In this document: positions 9,987 to 19,203 of the stretch, piece by piece
Layout: the number at the start of each line of letters is the position of its first letter
Position numbering within the stretch: the first letter of the stretch is position 1
NCBI GenBank assembly: GCA_016714685.1
Contig: JADKCH010000010.1
Location: 1 to 64,000 of the forward strand
Origin: Candidatus Geothrix odensensis
GTDB lineage: Bacteria; Acidobacteriota; Holophagae; Holophagales; Holophagaceae
DNA length: 64,000 bases
Direction of reading: 5' to 3'
The notes under the pieces: model-generated
The model's input: only the letters and a program-made list of their open reading frames with translations
Databases searched by the model: none
Told to the model about the DNA's origin: nothing
Program-made: the position numbers and the translations under genes

Positions 9987-10175
9987 TCACATCCCCATGG
10001 CGATGGGGGTCTTCAGCTTGCCCAGAAGGGCCCGCAGCGTCACCTCGTCCGCCTTGAGGATCGCCTTGAAGGCCGCGCGGTCCGTGTGGTGGATCTCGCG
10101 CTGGAGATCCTCGAGGCGGTGCTCCAGGGTGCGGGTGAGGAGTTCCATTTCCTTGGCGTCCAGTTCGAGCTCCAT
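9987..10175 (-). CDS. small helical protein, 62 aa, unknown
   Basis: A 62-residue, highly charged, probably all-helical protein (MELELDAKEMELLTRTLEHRL start) with no signal peptide. AGGAGG sits 5 nt before the ATG, a strong ribosome-binding site that argues it is translated. It lies just downstream of glnA on the same strand (98 nt), so it may share the glnA transcript. I do not recognise a family. Confidence 0.65.
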   Translation of the reverse strand: MELELDAKEMELLTRTLEHRLEDLQREIHHTDRAAFKAILKADEVTLRALLGKLKTPIAMGM

Positions 10176-10273
10176 GGCAGCCTCCTGGGCGGCCCGGAGA
10201 TCCCTCGGGTGCGGGCGATGCCCGCAGGAAATATCGGTCTCTCAGCTGGTCGGCGCCACTCCGTCAGGCTCTG

Positions 10274-11692
10274 TCAGGCCTCGAAATACAGGGCCATCTC
10301 GTAGGGGTGCGGGCGGTTGCGCACGGCGGCCTCCTGGGCGCGCAGGTGCTTGAGGTAGTCCTCCAGCTGCAGCCGGTCGAAGGTGCCGCCGGCCAGGAGG
10401 AAGTCCATGTCGCCTTCCAGGGCGTCGCAGGCTTCCGTGAGACTGGTGGGCAGGCTCTTGATCTGTTTCCGCTGTTCCTCGTTCCAACTGAAGATGTTCT
10501 GGTCGATGGGGCCGAAGCCCAGGGCGGTGGGATCCATCTGCTTCTGGATGCCGTCGATGCCCGCCAGCAGCTGGGCGGCCAGGGCCAGGTAGACGTTGCA
10601 GGTGGCGTCGGGTGGACGGAACTCGAACCGGGCGGTCTCGGGCTGGTCCGCGTACTTGGGCACGCGGATGGCGGCGGAGCGGTTGCCCAGGGAGAAGAAG
10701 GCGCTGATGGGGGCTTCGAAGCCCGGCACCAGGCGGCGGTAGCTGTTGGTGCTGGGGTTGGTGATGGCCAGCAGGGCAGGGCCGTGGGCGAGGATGCCGC
10801 CGATGTACCAGAGGGCCTCCTGGCTCATCTTGCCGTAGCCCTTCTCGTCGTAGAACAGGTTCTTCCCGGCCTTCATGAGCATCTGGTGGAAGTGCATGCC
10901 GCTGCCGGCCTCGCCATAGAGGGGCTTGGGCATGAAGGTGGCCGTCTGGTCCTTGCGGTGGGCCACCATCTTCACCACGTATTTCACGATCTGGGTGGCA
11001 TCGCCCGCCTTCAGCAGCGGAAACAGGGGCGTCTCGATCTCACACTGGCCTGGGCCGCCCACCTCGTGGTGGTGGTACTTCACCTCCACGCCCATGCGCT
11101 CCATCTCCATGCAGATCTCGGCGCGCAGGTTGTAGAGCTGATCCTTGGGGGCCATGGCGTGGTAGCCGCCGTGGAGGGGGATGAAGTGGCCGTGGCCGCC
11201 TTCGTGGCTGTGCCAGTCGGCCTCGCGGCTGTCGACCCGGTAGGAGGCCGTGTTCACGCCGTTCTCGTAGCTCACCTTGTCGAAGACGTAGAACTCGTAC
11301 TCGGGGCCCCAGATGCTCTGGTCGGCAATGCCGGTTTCGCGCAGGTAGGCCTCGGCGCGGATGGCGATGTTGCGGGGATCCACGGAGAAGGGCGCCTTGG
11401 TGTCGGCCTCGTAGGCGGAGCAGATGAAGCTGAGGGTGGGCAGGTCCCAGAAGGGATCCATGTAGCCCGTGGCGAGATCCGGGATGAGCACCATGTCACC
11501 AGACTTCACGGACTTCAGACCCACGCTGGAACCATCGAAGCCCACGCCGTCGCGCATGAGGGATTCGGTGAACTGCGAGGCTGGGATGCTCACATGGTGC
11601 CAGCGGCCCCAGAGATCGCTGAAGATCAGATCGATCATGCGGACCGACTGCTCCTGGATGAACTGCCGGGCCTGCTCGAATCCACTGAACAC
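10274..11692 (-). CDS. glnA: glutamine synthetase type I
   Basis: Makes glutamine from glutamate, ammonia and ATP. At 472 residues it has the GSI landmarks: DLIFSDLWGRWHHV, FDGSSV, the metal-ligand segments PEYEFYVFD and GPGQCEIE, the ATP-binding KPLYGEAGSGMHFHQ, NRSAAIRVPK, and the C-terminal RPHPYEMALYF. The start is taken as GTG at 11692, with GGAGG 4 nt upstream; the longer frame to 11737 would add a tail unlike other GlnA. At the adenylylation loop the tyrosine is replaced by Phe (DQNIFSWNEE, F401), so adenylyltransferase control is unlikely. Confidence 0.95.
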   Translation of the reverse strand: MFSGFEQARQFIQEQSVRMIDLIFSDLWGRWHHVSIPASQFTESLMRDGVGFDGSSVGLKSVKSGDMVLIPDLATGYMDPFWDLPTLSFICSAYEADTKAPFSVDPRNIAIRAEAYLRETGIADQSIWGPEYEFYVFDKVSYENGVNTASYRVDSREADWHSHEGGHGHFIPLHGGYHAMAPKDQLYNLRAEICMEMERMGVEVKYHHHEVGGPGQCEIETPLFPLLKAGDATQIVKYVVKMVAHRKDQTATFMPKPLYGEAGSGMHFHQMLMKAGKNLFYDEKGYGKMSQEALWYIGGILAHGPALLAITNPSTNSYRRLVPGFEAPISAFFSLGNRSAAIRVPKYADQPETARFEFRPPDATCNVYLALAAQLLAGIDGIQKQMDPTALGFGPIDQNIFSWNEEQRKQIKSLPTSLTEACDALEGDMDFLLAGGTFDRLQLEDYLKHLRAQEAAVRNRPHPYEMALYFEA

Positions 11693-11836
11693 GGAACCTC
11701 CATGGCACCGCGTCATTCTAGATGGATGGATCAACAAAGCGTGTGATCTGGCTCAACTCACCCGGTCTGGCAGGCCATTCCAGCGCCCCCACTGGGTTTG
11801 GGAGGATGCGGGCCCGCCGTTTCCCTTTCCGTACCG

Positions 11837-12031
11837 TCAACGCCCGCCACCGAGGATCCGTCCCGGCAGCAGGAACAGACCCCGCACGATCCCGAAGGCA
11901 CCCTCCACCGCAAAGCCCAGGATGCGGAAGGGCAGGAGCAGGAGCCAGAGCAGCGGATAGAGGATCAGCGCCAGGATGGCCAGCGGCCAGCAGACCAGCA
12001 ACAGGATGAGCCAGAGCAGGAACGCGACCAT
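11837..12031 (-). CDS. small two-span membrane protein
   Basis: A 64-residue protein made almost entirely of hydrophobic residues (MVAFLLWLILLLVCWPLAIL onward), probably two spans, with a basic C-terminus (PGRILGGGR). The start at 12031 is chosen over the in-frame one at 12049 because GGGAGG lies five nt upstream. It sits upstream of glnA on the same strand, 144 nt away. No family recognised. Confidence 0.65.
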   Translation of the reverse strand: MVAFLLWLILLLVCWPLAILALILYPLLWLLLLPFRILGFAVEGAFGIVRGLFLLPGRILGGGR

Positions 12032-12149
12032 GGGGGCCTCCCAACTCAATATGTGGCTTTATCCATGTCCCCGAACCGATGAGATCGGCCAACCGCCGTT
12101 CCGTACCGGTCGGTGGTGGTTGGCTATCATGACCCATCCGGAGGAACAG

Positions 12150-14326
12150 GTGAGGGCAAGAGTCATTGGTCCATTGGCGCTTCTTGTCGTGATCGGACTC
12201 ATTTGGCACGTGCAAACACCGGTTCAGGCATGTGGCCCAGGGTTCGTCAGAGCCGTGTTCGACGATGTCCAGAAGCCGGAGACCTCCTGGTCTCAGGCCG
12301 TAAGAGGCGACCTGGGGATTCTCCGTCCAGGGCTTCCGGTGGATCACCTTGTGATCGCATATCGCCATTTGGTGGGCCTCCCCGTTGATGCAGATGCATG
12401 GGATCCGACGGAAACCGAGACCGTCCCAAGGCCCTCGGAACCCTATGAGCCGAGGAGTCGGAAGTGGCAAGCCCTGGTCATCCGTGTCCTTGGCCCGAAG
12501 GCTGCTAAGCCTTTGGATACGGAACGGACGACGGGCAACTACGAATGGTTTGCCAATGTGAGTGATCACGCGTTTGAAGTCGCTCTCGACACTTGGAGAT
12601 CCCGCAGCCAGGCCTACGGAGAGAAAAACACTGATGTTCTCAAGTGGCTTGAGGCTCAGGACCAGGTCTTCAGAAGCAACCCAGGGGCACCACGAATCCT
12701 CGGACTCGCTTCATCACCCGAGTGGTTGTGCAAGGACTCCGCTTACCAGCGGGCCGCAGCATTGTTCTATGCCGACCGCTGGGATGAGGCGAGGGAGGCT
12801 TTCCGGGCCGTTTCAAAGGATGCCCACTCCCCGTGGCGTACCTGGGGAGCCTTTCTGGTGGCCAGGTGCTGGATCCGCCAGGCCAGCCTCGGGCCAGAGC
12901 GGGAACCAATTGGGCCGAGGCAAAACGGGAACTGGAATCCGTACTTCGCGAGCCGGTGTTTTCTCCTGTCCATGAAACAGCGGGTGACTACCTTGAATAT
13001 GTGCGGTATCGGCTCGAACCAGAAGTCCTTCAGGCAGAAGCCCTGGAAGGTCTGGTCGCTCCCAGGTCCGGTCCGGCTCATCTTGAGCAGTTGATCCAAA
13101 CAGACCGGCGCATGAGGTCAATGGCAGTAGCTAAGGTCCCAGCAAAGTTGTCGCCTGCCGCAGAGGATCTGCAGGCTTGGCTTGGGGTCATGAAGGACCG
13201 CAATCCATCGAAGGAATTGATCGCAGCCAAGTGGAAATCCTCCCGCAACCTTCCTTGGCTCTTGGCGGCTCTTGCCGTCTTGCCCACCAAGGATCCGTTG
13301 CACAAAGAACTTGCCGACGAGGCCTCTAGGCTGCCAAAAAACAGCCCGGCTGGGGTGTCCTTGCGCTGGCATATGACACGATCCGCGGTGGAGTCTGCCT
13401 CCCCTGCAGATGTCCTCCCCCTTGTCAGGAAGGCATTGCAACAACCATGGCCAGCATGGGCCGAGACTGCCTTGCGAAAAGAAGGACGGGCGCATGCTTC
13501 GACTCTGCATGATTGGTCGACGCTGCTCGGTTCAAGAATCGTTCGCCTTTCCGAATATGGTGGAGATTGGGGAGGGGCGGATGACCTGCCCGAAACCACG
13601 GCCAAAAGGTACGGTCGAAATCCTCTTCTGTTGGATCCGGTCGTCACTGAACAGCTCAATTTCCAGTTCCCCCTCCACCTGTGGGAGGCGTTGATTGGCT
13701 CTCCCGATCTTCCACCGGCGCTGAGAATGGATCTGGCGCACTCGGCGTGGACGCGGGCGGTTCTGCTCCAAAACTGGGGCAGTGAGTCGCGGCTCAAGGG
13801 GTACCTAGATCCACAGGTGCAGGCCGCCATCCCGAAGGATCTGCACGGGCTTCATCCGACGATCCGCGAGTTCCGGACCGTGCAGGTCCTCATGGCCTTT
13901 CCTGGCCTTTCGCCCTTAGCTGAGGGAGGTATGGGACGCGCCAATGACGGTTGGGCGCCCCTGTCAGAGGCAGTGTGGTTCGGGACCAACTGGTGGTGTC
14001 TCCAACCCAAGAAAGAGCGAAACCCAGCTGCGGAAGTGCCTGCCTTCCTTGGCCCCGCGGATGTGTCTACCTGTGAGAGTGAATGGGGCAAGTTGCGGGC
14101 CTTCTCCTCGTCCCGCCATTGGTTCGGGCGAGTCGTGACAGCCTACGCTGAGACCCATAAGGATGATCCGACAGTGCCACAGTCGTTGCATCGATTCGTA
14201 CGGATAACTCGGAACGCAGAATGCCATGACAAGGAGTTGTCAGAGCTCAGCAGACGGGCGTTCCGCATGCTTCACAAGCACTATCCGGACAGCCCATGGG
14301 CAAAGAAGACTCCCGTGCACTATTGA
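12150..14326 (+). CDS. large exported protein of unknown function (frame interrupted at ~12900)
   Basis: Joined length about 725 residues. The start is GTG at 12150 with GGAGG five nt upstream, giving a signal peptide MRARVIGPLALLVVIGLIWH followed by VQTPVQAC, either a signal-peptidase or a lipoprotein cleavage site. Frame 1 runs to about 12900 and continues at 12902 in another frame (NWAEAKRELESVLREP); one missing G in the run at 12900-12903 explains it. The body is helical and repeat-like (RAAALFYADRWDEAREAFRAV). Codon use is much less GC-biased than its neighbours. It ends in TGATG, coupling it to the DUF3142 gene. Function unknown. Confidence 0.72.
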
Positions 14327-15057
14327 TGCGGGGACTAGGTTTTCTGGCGATTTTTCTGCTGGGGGCATTCTCTTGCAACAGAGAATCCACTCGCATGCAT
14401 GCCATTCCACTCCGGATGTTGTGGGCTTGGGAGAGCCCACAGGATTTGCGCTTTCTCACGGATGGAGAGGGTGTGGCATTTCTGGCTGGGGAGATGCATT
14501 TCGAAGGTCACTCCACTCGATGGCAACCTCGGCGGAATCCTCTGAAGGTGAATCCGGCTACGCCGCTCATGGCTGTCATCCGTCTGGAAAGCCACTCTGC
14601 CGTCCTGGATGAGTCCCAGGAACGAGAACTGGTCCATCGGGCTATGCAATGCATGAAGCTCCCGGGAGTTCTGGGCATCCAGATCGATTTTGATGCAGTA
14701 CCAAGCGAGCGGAGCTGGTACGCCCAGGCCGTTCGTAGGTTGCGGACCACGCTGCCGGACAAGGCACCACTGACCATTACCGCCCTTGGTTCCTGGTGTT
14801 GGGATGACCCGTGGATCGACGGTCTCCCAGCAGATGAGGCAGTACCGATGCTGTTTCGAATGTCTGCCGGGGAGTCGGACATCAGAAGACGTCTTTCCCG
14901 TGGGGAAGACGTAAGGGTTGGACTTGCTAGCCATAGCTGGGGTGTCAGCACCGATGAACCGCTTCCCGCACTGAAGAAAGGGCGACGAATCTATGCATTC
15001 CATCCGGGTTCCTGGACCGAGTCGGCCTGGCAGGAGATTCGAGAAAAGCTTCGTTGA
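14326..15057 (+). CDS. DUF3142-type lipoprotein
   Basis: A 243-residue protein whose ATG overlaps the preceding stop codon. It begins MRGLGFLAIFLLGAFSC, a lipoprotein signal with the acceptor Cys at residue 17. The body fits DUF3142, a family of glycoside-hydrolase-like TIM-barrel proteins of unknown activity: GIQIDFDAVPSERSWYAQ, RLRTTLPDKAPLTITALGSW, DEAVPMLFRMSAGE and the HPGSWTE end. Family assignment is from memory of these motifs. Like the gene before it, it has low GC for this genome. The two probably act together in the cell envelope. Confidence 0.75.
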   Translation: MRGLGFLAIFLLGAFSCNRESTRMHAIPLRMLWAWESPQDLRFLTDGEGVAFLAGEMHFEGHSTRWQPRRNPLKVNPATPLMAVIRLESHSAVLDESQERELVHRAMQCMKLPGVLGIQIDFDAVPSERSWYAQAVRRLRTTLPDKAPLTITALGSWCWDDPWIDGLPADEAVPMLFRMSAGESDIRRRLSRGEDVRVGLASHSWGVSTDEPLPALKKGRRIYAFHPGSWTESAWQEIREKLR

Positions 15058-15094
15058 ACCTCGGGGCTATCCTGAGGAACCTTCCGAGGCAACC

Positions 15095-16702
15095 ATGAGC
15101 ACTGAGACACCCTTTCCAGCCTTCGACCGCCGTTCCTTCCTGGGTGCGGGCCTGGCGCTGAGCGCAGGCGCGCTCATGGGGGCGGACGGGAAAGCCCCGG
15201 TCGCTGGGGGCCTGGTGCTGGAGGAAGCCAGCATCGAGTACCTGCAGGGCGGGCTGGCCGCGGGGCGCTGGACTTCCGCGGACCTGGTGCGCCGCTACCA
15301 GGCGCGGATCCGGGCCCTGGATCGCTCCGGTCCGAAGCTGAACTCGGTCATCGAGCTGAACCCGGAGGCCCCGGCCATCGCCCAGGCCCTGGATGCCGAG
15401 CGGAAGGCCGGGAAGCTGCGCGGGCCGCTGCATGGGATCCCGGTGCTCATCAAGGACAACATCGACACCGCCGACCGTATGAAGACCACGGCGGGCTCCC
15501 TGGCCCTGGCGGAGGCCCCGGCCCCCCGGGAGGATGCGTTCATCGTGGTGAAGCTGCGCGAGGCGGGCGCCGTGATCCTGGGGAAGACGAACCTCAGCGA
15601 GTGGGCCAACCTGCGCTCCACCCGCAGCAGCAGCGGCTGGAGCGGGCGCGGCGGCCAGACGCGGAACCCCTATGCCCTGGACCGCAGTCCCAGCGGCTCG
15701 AGTTCTGGTTCGGCTGCCGCCGCCGCGGCCAGTTTCTGTACCGCGGCGGTGGGCACGGAAACGGACGGTTCCGTGGTGAGCCCCGCCAACGCGAATGGCC
15801 TGGTGGGCCTGAAACCCACTGTCGGGCTGCTGAGCCGCAGGGGCATCATCCCCATCTCCCACACCCAGGACACCGCCGGGCCCATGACGCGCACCGTGCG
15901 CGATGCGGCCCTCCTGCTGGGGGCGTTGGCGGGCAGGGATCCGAAGGACCCGGCAACCCGCGAGGCGGATGCAAGGCGGGAAGTGGACTACACCCGCTTC
16001 CTCACAAAGGACGGCCTCAGGGGCACGCGTCTCGGCGTGGTGAAGAACCTCCTGGGCATTCACGCCCACGTGGACGCCGTCATCCTGCCCGCCCTGGAGG
16101 CGCTGAGGGCCCAGGGGGCCTCGCTCGTGGATGTGGAGCTGAAGTCCACGGCCTATGACGATGCGGAATTCGAGGTGCTGCTCTACGAGTTCAAGGCGGA
16201 CCTGAACGCCTACCTCGCGGGCCGGGGCGGCGCCGTGAAGGACCTGACCACCCTGATGGCCTTCAACGAACAGCGGAGCCGGGAGGAGATGCCCTTCTTC
16301 GGCCAGGAACTGCTGCTGCAGGCCCAGGCCAAGGGACCGCTGACGGATGCGGTGTACCTGAAGGCCCTCGATACCTGCGCCCAGGCCCGTCGGGACATCA
16401 CGGACCTGCTGGAGAAGCACCAGCTGCAGGCGCTGGTGGGGCCCACGGGCGGACCGGCCTGGCTCATCGACCACGTCAACGGCGACAGCTCCAGCCTCAG
16501 CTTCTCGAGCCCCGCCGCCGTGGCCGGTTGTCCCCACGTCACGGTGCCGGCCGGCTTCGCCTTCGGCCTGCCCGTGGGGCTCTCCTTCGTGGGCGGCCCC
16601 TGGCAGGAAGGGCCCCTGCTCAGGCTGGCCTTCGCTTTCGAGCAGGCCACCCGGGCGCGGCGCGCGCCAAAGTTCCCGACGACCGCCGCCGTTCCCCGTT
16701 GA
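15095..16702 (+). CDS. Tat-exported amidase (amidase signature family)
   Basis: A 535-residue amidase. The N-terminus has a twin-arginine signal (DRRSFLGAGLALSAGALMGA). The catalytic Ser-cisSer-Lys triad region is clear: Lys in IPVLIKDNIDTA, then the Gly/Ser-rich PSGSSSGSAAAAAA and TETDGSVVSPA, close to the GatA/amidase consensus. GAGG lies five nt upstream of the ATG. Related enzymes hydrolyse peptide or acyl amides; an exported role fits the peptide-scavenging enzymes elsewhere in the window. The exact substrate is unknown. Confidence 0.9.
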   Translation: MSTETPFPAFDRRSFLGAGLALSAGALMGADGKAPVAGGLVLEEASIEYLQGGLAAGRWTSADLVRRYQARIRALDRSGPKLNSVIELNPEAPAIAQALDAERKAGKLRGPLHGIPVLIKDNIDTADRMKTTAGSLALAEAPAPREDAFIVVKLREAGAVILGKTNLSEWANLRSTRSSSGWSGRGGQTRNPYALDRSPSGSSSGSAAAAAASFCTAAVGTETDGSVVSPANANGLVGLKPTVGLLSRRGIIPISHTQDTAGPMTRTVRDAALLLGALAGRDPKDPATREADARREVDYTRFLTKDGLRGTRLGVVKNLLGIHAHVDAVILPALEALRAQGASLVDVELKSTAYDDAEFEVLLYEFKADLNAYLAGRGGAVKDLTTLMAFNEQRSREEMPFFGQELLLQAQAKGPLTDAVYLKALDTCAQARRDITDLLEKHQLQALVGPTGGPAWLIDHVNGDSSSLSFSSPAAVAGCPHVTVPAGFAFGLPVGLSFVGGPWQEGPLLRLAFAFEQATRARRAPKFPTTAAVPR

Positions 16703-16751
16703 CATCCACTCCGGGCCCCCACACCCTGGGCCATTCCCCACAGGAGTCTCC

Positions 16752-17033
16752 ATGAATCGAGCCCTGCTCGCCCTCCTCTTCGCGGCCGCCTCCGTGGCGG
16801 CCCTGGCCCAGACCAAGCCTGCGCCAGCACCAGCCACCAAACCGGCGACCAAGCCCGCCGCTCCTGCAGCGAAGCCCGCGGGCGCCATCCTGGCCAACAA
16901 GGACTCCAAGACGTACCACCGCACCGACTGCAAGGTCGCCGCAAAGATGAAGGCGGCCAATCAAACGTCTTTCGCCACCGCCGCCGAAGCCGACAAGGCC
17001 GGCTACAAGGCCTGCAAGGTCTGCAAGCCCTGA
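16752..17033 (+). CDS. small exported protein with Ada-type Cys cluster
   Basis: A 93-residue protein with a signal peptide (MNRALLALLFAAASVAALAQ), an Ala/Pro/Lys linker of about 25 residues, and a compact C-terminal domain: SKTYHRTDCKVAAKM and later AGYKACKVCKP. The pattern (His-x3-Cys early, CxxC at the end, with a helical EADKAGY between) resembles the Ada metal-binding domain found in small exported bacterial proteins. It probably binds zinc in the periplasm; this is inference. Confidence 0.72.
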   Translation: MNRALLALLFAAASVAALAQTKPAPAPATKPATKPAAPAAKPAGAILANKDSKTYHRTDCKVAAKMKAANQTSFATAAEADKAGYKACKVCKP

Positions 17034-17063
17034 CCTCCACCCCTGACACCAAACGGAGCTGAC

Positions 17064-17420
17064 ATGAAACTCGTACTTCCGATTCTGCTAGGCGCGTCCC
17101 TGGCGCTCTCGGCCCAGATTCCCACCAAGGAAGAGCTGAAGGCCAAGGCCGACGCCGCCGTGGATGCCGGCAAGGCCAAGGCGGATGCGAAGACCGATCA
17201 GGCCAAGGCGAAGGCCGACCAGAAGGCTTCGGATGCCAAAGCCAAGGTCGATGCCAAGGCCGGCGGCGTGCCCGTGGCCGGCGACAAGGTGAAGGCCGCC
17301 ACCGCCAAGGGCGAGGGCGCCGCCAAGACCGGCGCCGACAAGGCCAGGGCCAAGACGAAAAAGGGCTCCGCCACGGGTGCCGCCAAGGCCAAGGCTGTCA
17401 CGGAGAAGGTGGCCAAGTAA
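17064..17420 (+). CDS. exported Ala/Lys-rich low-complexity protein
   Basis: A 118-residue protein with signal peptide MKLVLPILLGASLALSAQ and then a body made almost only of Ala, Lys, Asp, Gly and Thr in an amphipathic repeat (KAKADAKTDQAKAKADQKA). It resembles LEA-like or apolipoprotein-like helices and would be strongly basic. GGAGC precedes the ATG by 5 nt. It follows the Ada-type protein by 30 nt and precedes a strong terminator, so the two small genes look like one unit. Role unknown; a histone-like misreading is less likely because of the signal peptide. Confidence 0.7.
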   Translation: MKLVLPILLGASLALSAQIPTKEELKAKADAAVDAGKAKADAKTDQAKAKADQKASDAKAKVDAKAGGVPVAGDKVKAATAKGEGAAKTGADKARAKTKKGSATGAAKAKAVTEKVAK

Positions 17421-17489
17421 GCTCAGGGGCTCTTCTCGCCACTTGCGTGGCGAGGATCTGATGGCATGCTGCGCCTCCCGAGCTCCCAA

Positions 17490-17518
17490 GCAAAAGCCCG
17501 GCAGAGCCGGGCTTTTGC
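17490..17518. terminator. bidirectional intrinsic terminator
   Basis: A perfect 13-bp inverted repeat (GCAAAAGCCCGGC / GCCGGGCTTTTGC) with a 3-nt loop; the T-rich side gives a U-run on both strands. It lies between the convergent Ala/Lys-rich gene and the AraC gene. Confidence 0.9.
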
Positions 17519-17541
17519 TTTTGGGATCGGTGGGGTCGGGA

Positions 17542-18399
17542 TTATTTTTTGGGGAACTGCCGGTCGTAGGCTTCCTGGGCGTATTCGCTGGGGGGCACGC
17601 CGAAGCGGCGCTTGAAGGCGCGGGTGAAGGCGCTGGCGTCGTAGAAGCCGAGGATCTTGGCCACGTCGCTGGGCCGCTCGCCGTTGGCCAGCAGGGTGAC
17701 GGCGCGCTGGAGGCGCCGCTCGATGAGGTACTGGTGGGGTGTGGTGCTGGTGGCCTCGCGGAACAGGCGGATGAAGTGGTCCGGCGTGCAGCGGGCCATG
17801 GTGGCCAGCTCGGGCACGCTGTTCTTGGCGCCCAGGTGGACCTCCATGTGATCCAGCACCAGCTGCAGGGTGGAGCGGTTCAGGCGGTACGGGAAGCGGC
17901 CCCGGTCCTCCTTCTCCGTCAGGCGGGACAGCTCGGCGCCCAGGAGGATGAGGAACAGCTCGCGGGTCATCAGCTGCACGCCGTCGGGGTTGGTCAGTTC
18001 CTGCGTGAAGATGCTGAAGAGCTGCTTGAGGCTGAGGCTGCGCAGCACCGCGAAGCTGGACTCCTGCCACTTGCGGGGCGGGTGCTGCAGGGAGGACAGC
18101 AGCGGCTCGGGGAAGGGCCCCTCCATGAACAGCGCCGTGAAGCCGAAGGGCGTGTTCGCGTGGTGGCGCTTCAGCGTGTGGCCGAAGCCCGGGAGCAGCA
18201 GGGCGAGGTCGCCGGAACGAATGACGCCCTCTTCGCGGTCCTCGCCGGTGCAGACGCGCACGGCGTGGGTGGGCTGGAGCAGGGTCCAGGCATCCCGGGC
18301 GGGCAGGATCTTGGACGGCACGGGATCGCGCTTGAGCACGGCCAGGCGGAGCGGTCCGCTGGTGTAGGTGAGGAGGTTTTTGGTTTCAGGATCGCTCAT
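17542..18399 (-). CDS. AraC-family transcriptional regulator
   Basis: A 285-residue protein from the ATG at 18399. The C-terminal ~100 residues are an AraC double helix-turn-helix: SVPELATMARCTPDHFIRLF, then PHQYLIERRLQRAV and ILGFYDASAFTRAFKRRFG with the usual GVPPSEY end. The N-terminal part is a cupin-like sensing domain (VIRSGDLALLLPGFGHT). No clear ribosome-binding site was seen, and an upstream in-frame start cannot be excluded. Target genes are unknown; nothing is divergent from it. Confidence 0.9.
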   Translation of the reverse strand: MSDPETKNLLTYTSGPLRLAVLKRDPVPSKILPARDAWTLLQPTHAVRVCTGEDREEGVIRSGDLALLLPGFGHTLKRHHANTPFGFTALFMEGPFPEPLLSSLQHPPRKWQESSFAVLRSLSLKQLFSIFTQELTNPDGVQLMTRELFLILLGAELSRLTEKEDRGRFPYRLNRSTLQLVLDHMEVHLGAKNSVPELATMARCTPDHFIRLFREATSTTPHQYLIERRLQRAVTLLANGERPSDVAKILGFYDASAFTRAFKRRFGVPPSEYAQEAYDRQFPKK

Positions 18400-18504
18400 G
18401 GCCCAGGAATAAACAGAGATGCCCATCGAGGCATTCCGGGAGGATGACAGGAAAATCATCCCCGGGGCATGCGATTTTCACAGCCCTGCAAGTTGTGACC
18501 TAGG

Positions 18505-19203
18505 TCAGGCCCTGGCAAAGGCTTCGGCCAGGCTCCTGAACATGCCCATGCCTCCCGTGGGGCCGAGCTTGGGATCCACGGCCCGCTCGGGGTGGGGCAT
18601 CATCCCCAGCACATTGCCCCGGACATTCACGATGCCTGCGATCCCGTTCATGGCCCCGTTGGGCACGTGGGCCTCGCCGATCTCGCCCTTGGGAGAGCAG
18701 TAGCGCAGGGCCACGCCGCCCCGGGCCTCCAGGTCCGCCAGGTCCGCGGGATCGAGGGTGAAGTTGCCTTCGGCATGGGCGATGGGCACCTGGAACACCT
18801 CGCCAGGCTTCATGGCCCGGGTGAAGGGCAGGTCGGCCCGCTCCACGCGCAGGTGGACGTCGGCATGGATGAAGCGCAGCGACTCGTTGCGCAGCAAGGC
18901 GCCGGGCAGCAGCTGGGCCTCGCAGAGGATCTGGAAGCCGTTGCACACGCCCAGGACGAGGCCGCCGTTGTCCGCGTGGCGCTTCACGTCCGCCATGATG
19001 GGCGCCAGGGCCGCGATGGCGCCGCAGCGCAGGTAGTCGCCGTAGCTGAAGCCGCCCGGCACGAAGACCAGCTCGGTGTTCTCGGGCAGGCGCGTCTCCT
19101 GATGCCAGACCGGGATCGTCTCCCAGCCCATCACCGTGCCGCAGGCATGCAGGGCGTCGTGGTCGCAGTTGGAGCCGGGGAAGACCGGCACGGCCACCCG
19201 CAT
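18505..19203 (-). CDS. purQ: phosphoribosylformylglycinamidine synthase glutaminase subunit
   Basis: Class I glutamine amidotransferase subunit (232 aa) that supplies ammonia to PurL. Visible motifs are VPVFPGSNCDHDA at the start, FVPGGFSYGDYLR, the nucleophile elbow GVCNGFQIL (Cys at about residue 87) and the catalytic His/Glu in MMPHPERA. Its ATG overlaps the purS stop (TGATG), so it is translationally coupled to PurS, which bridges PurQ and PurL. Confidence 0.95.
   Translation of the reverse strand: MRVAVPVFPGSNCDHDALHACGTVMGWETIPVWHQETRLPENTELVFVPGGFSYGDYLRCGAIAALAPIMADVKRHADNGGLVLGVCNGFQILCEAQLLPGALLRNESLRFIHADVHLRVERADLPFTRAMKPGEVFQVPIAHAEGNFTLDPADLADLEARGGVALRYCSPKGEIGEAHVPNGAMNGIAGIVNVRGNVLGMMPHPERAVDPKLGPTGGMGMFRSLAEAFARA

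Noticed and set aside
10210..10226. Terminator after glnA
   Set aside because: TGCGGGC/GCCCGCA stem is short and no T-run follows in the glnA direction.
11693..11836. Sigma-54 promoter of glnA
   Set aside because: No TGGCAC-N5-TTGC pattern found in the upstream region; no convincing sigma-70 pair either.
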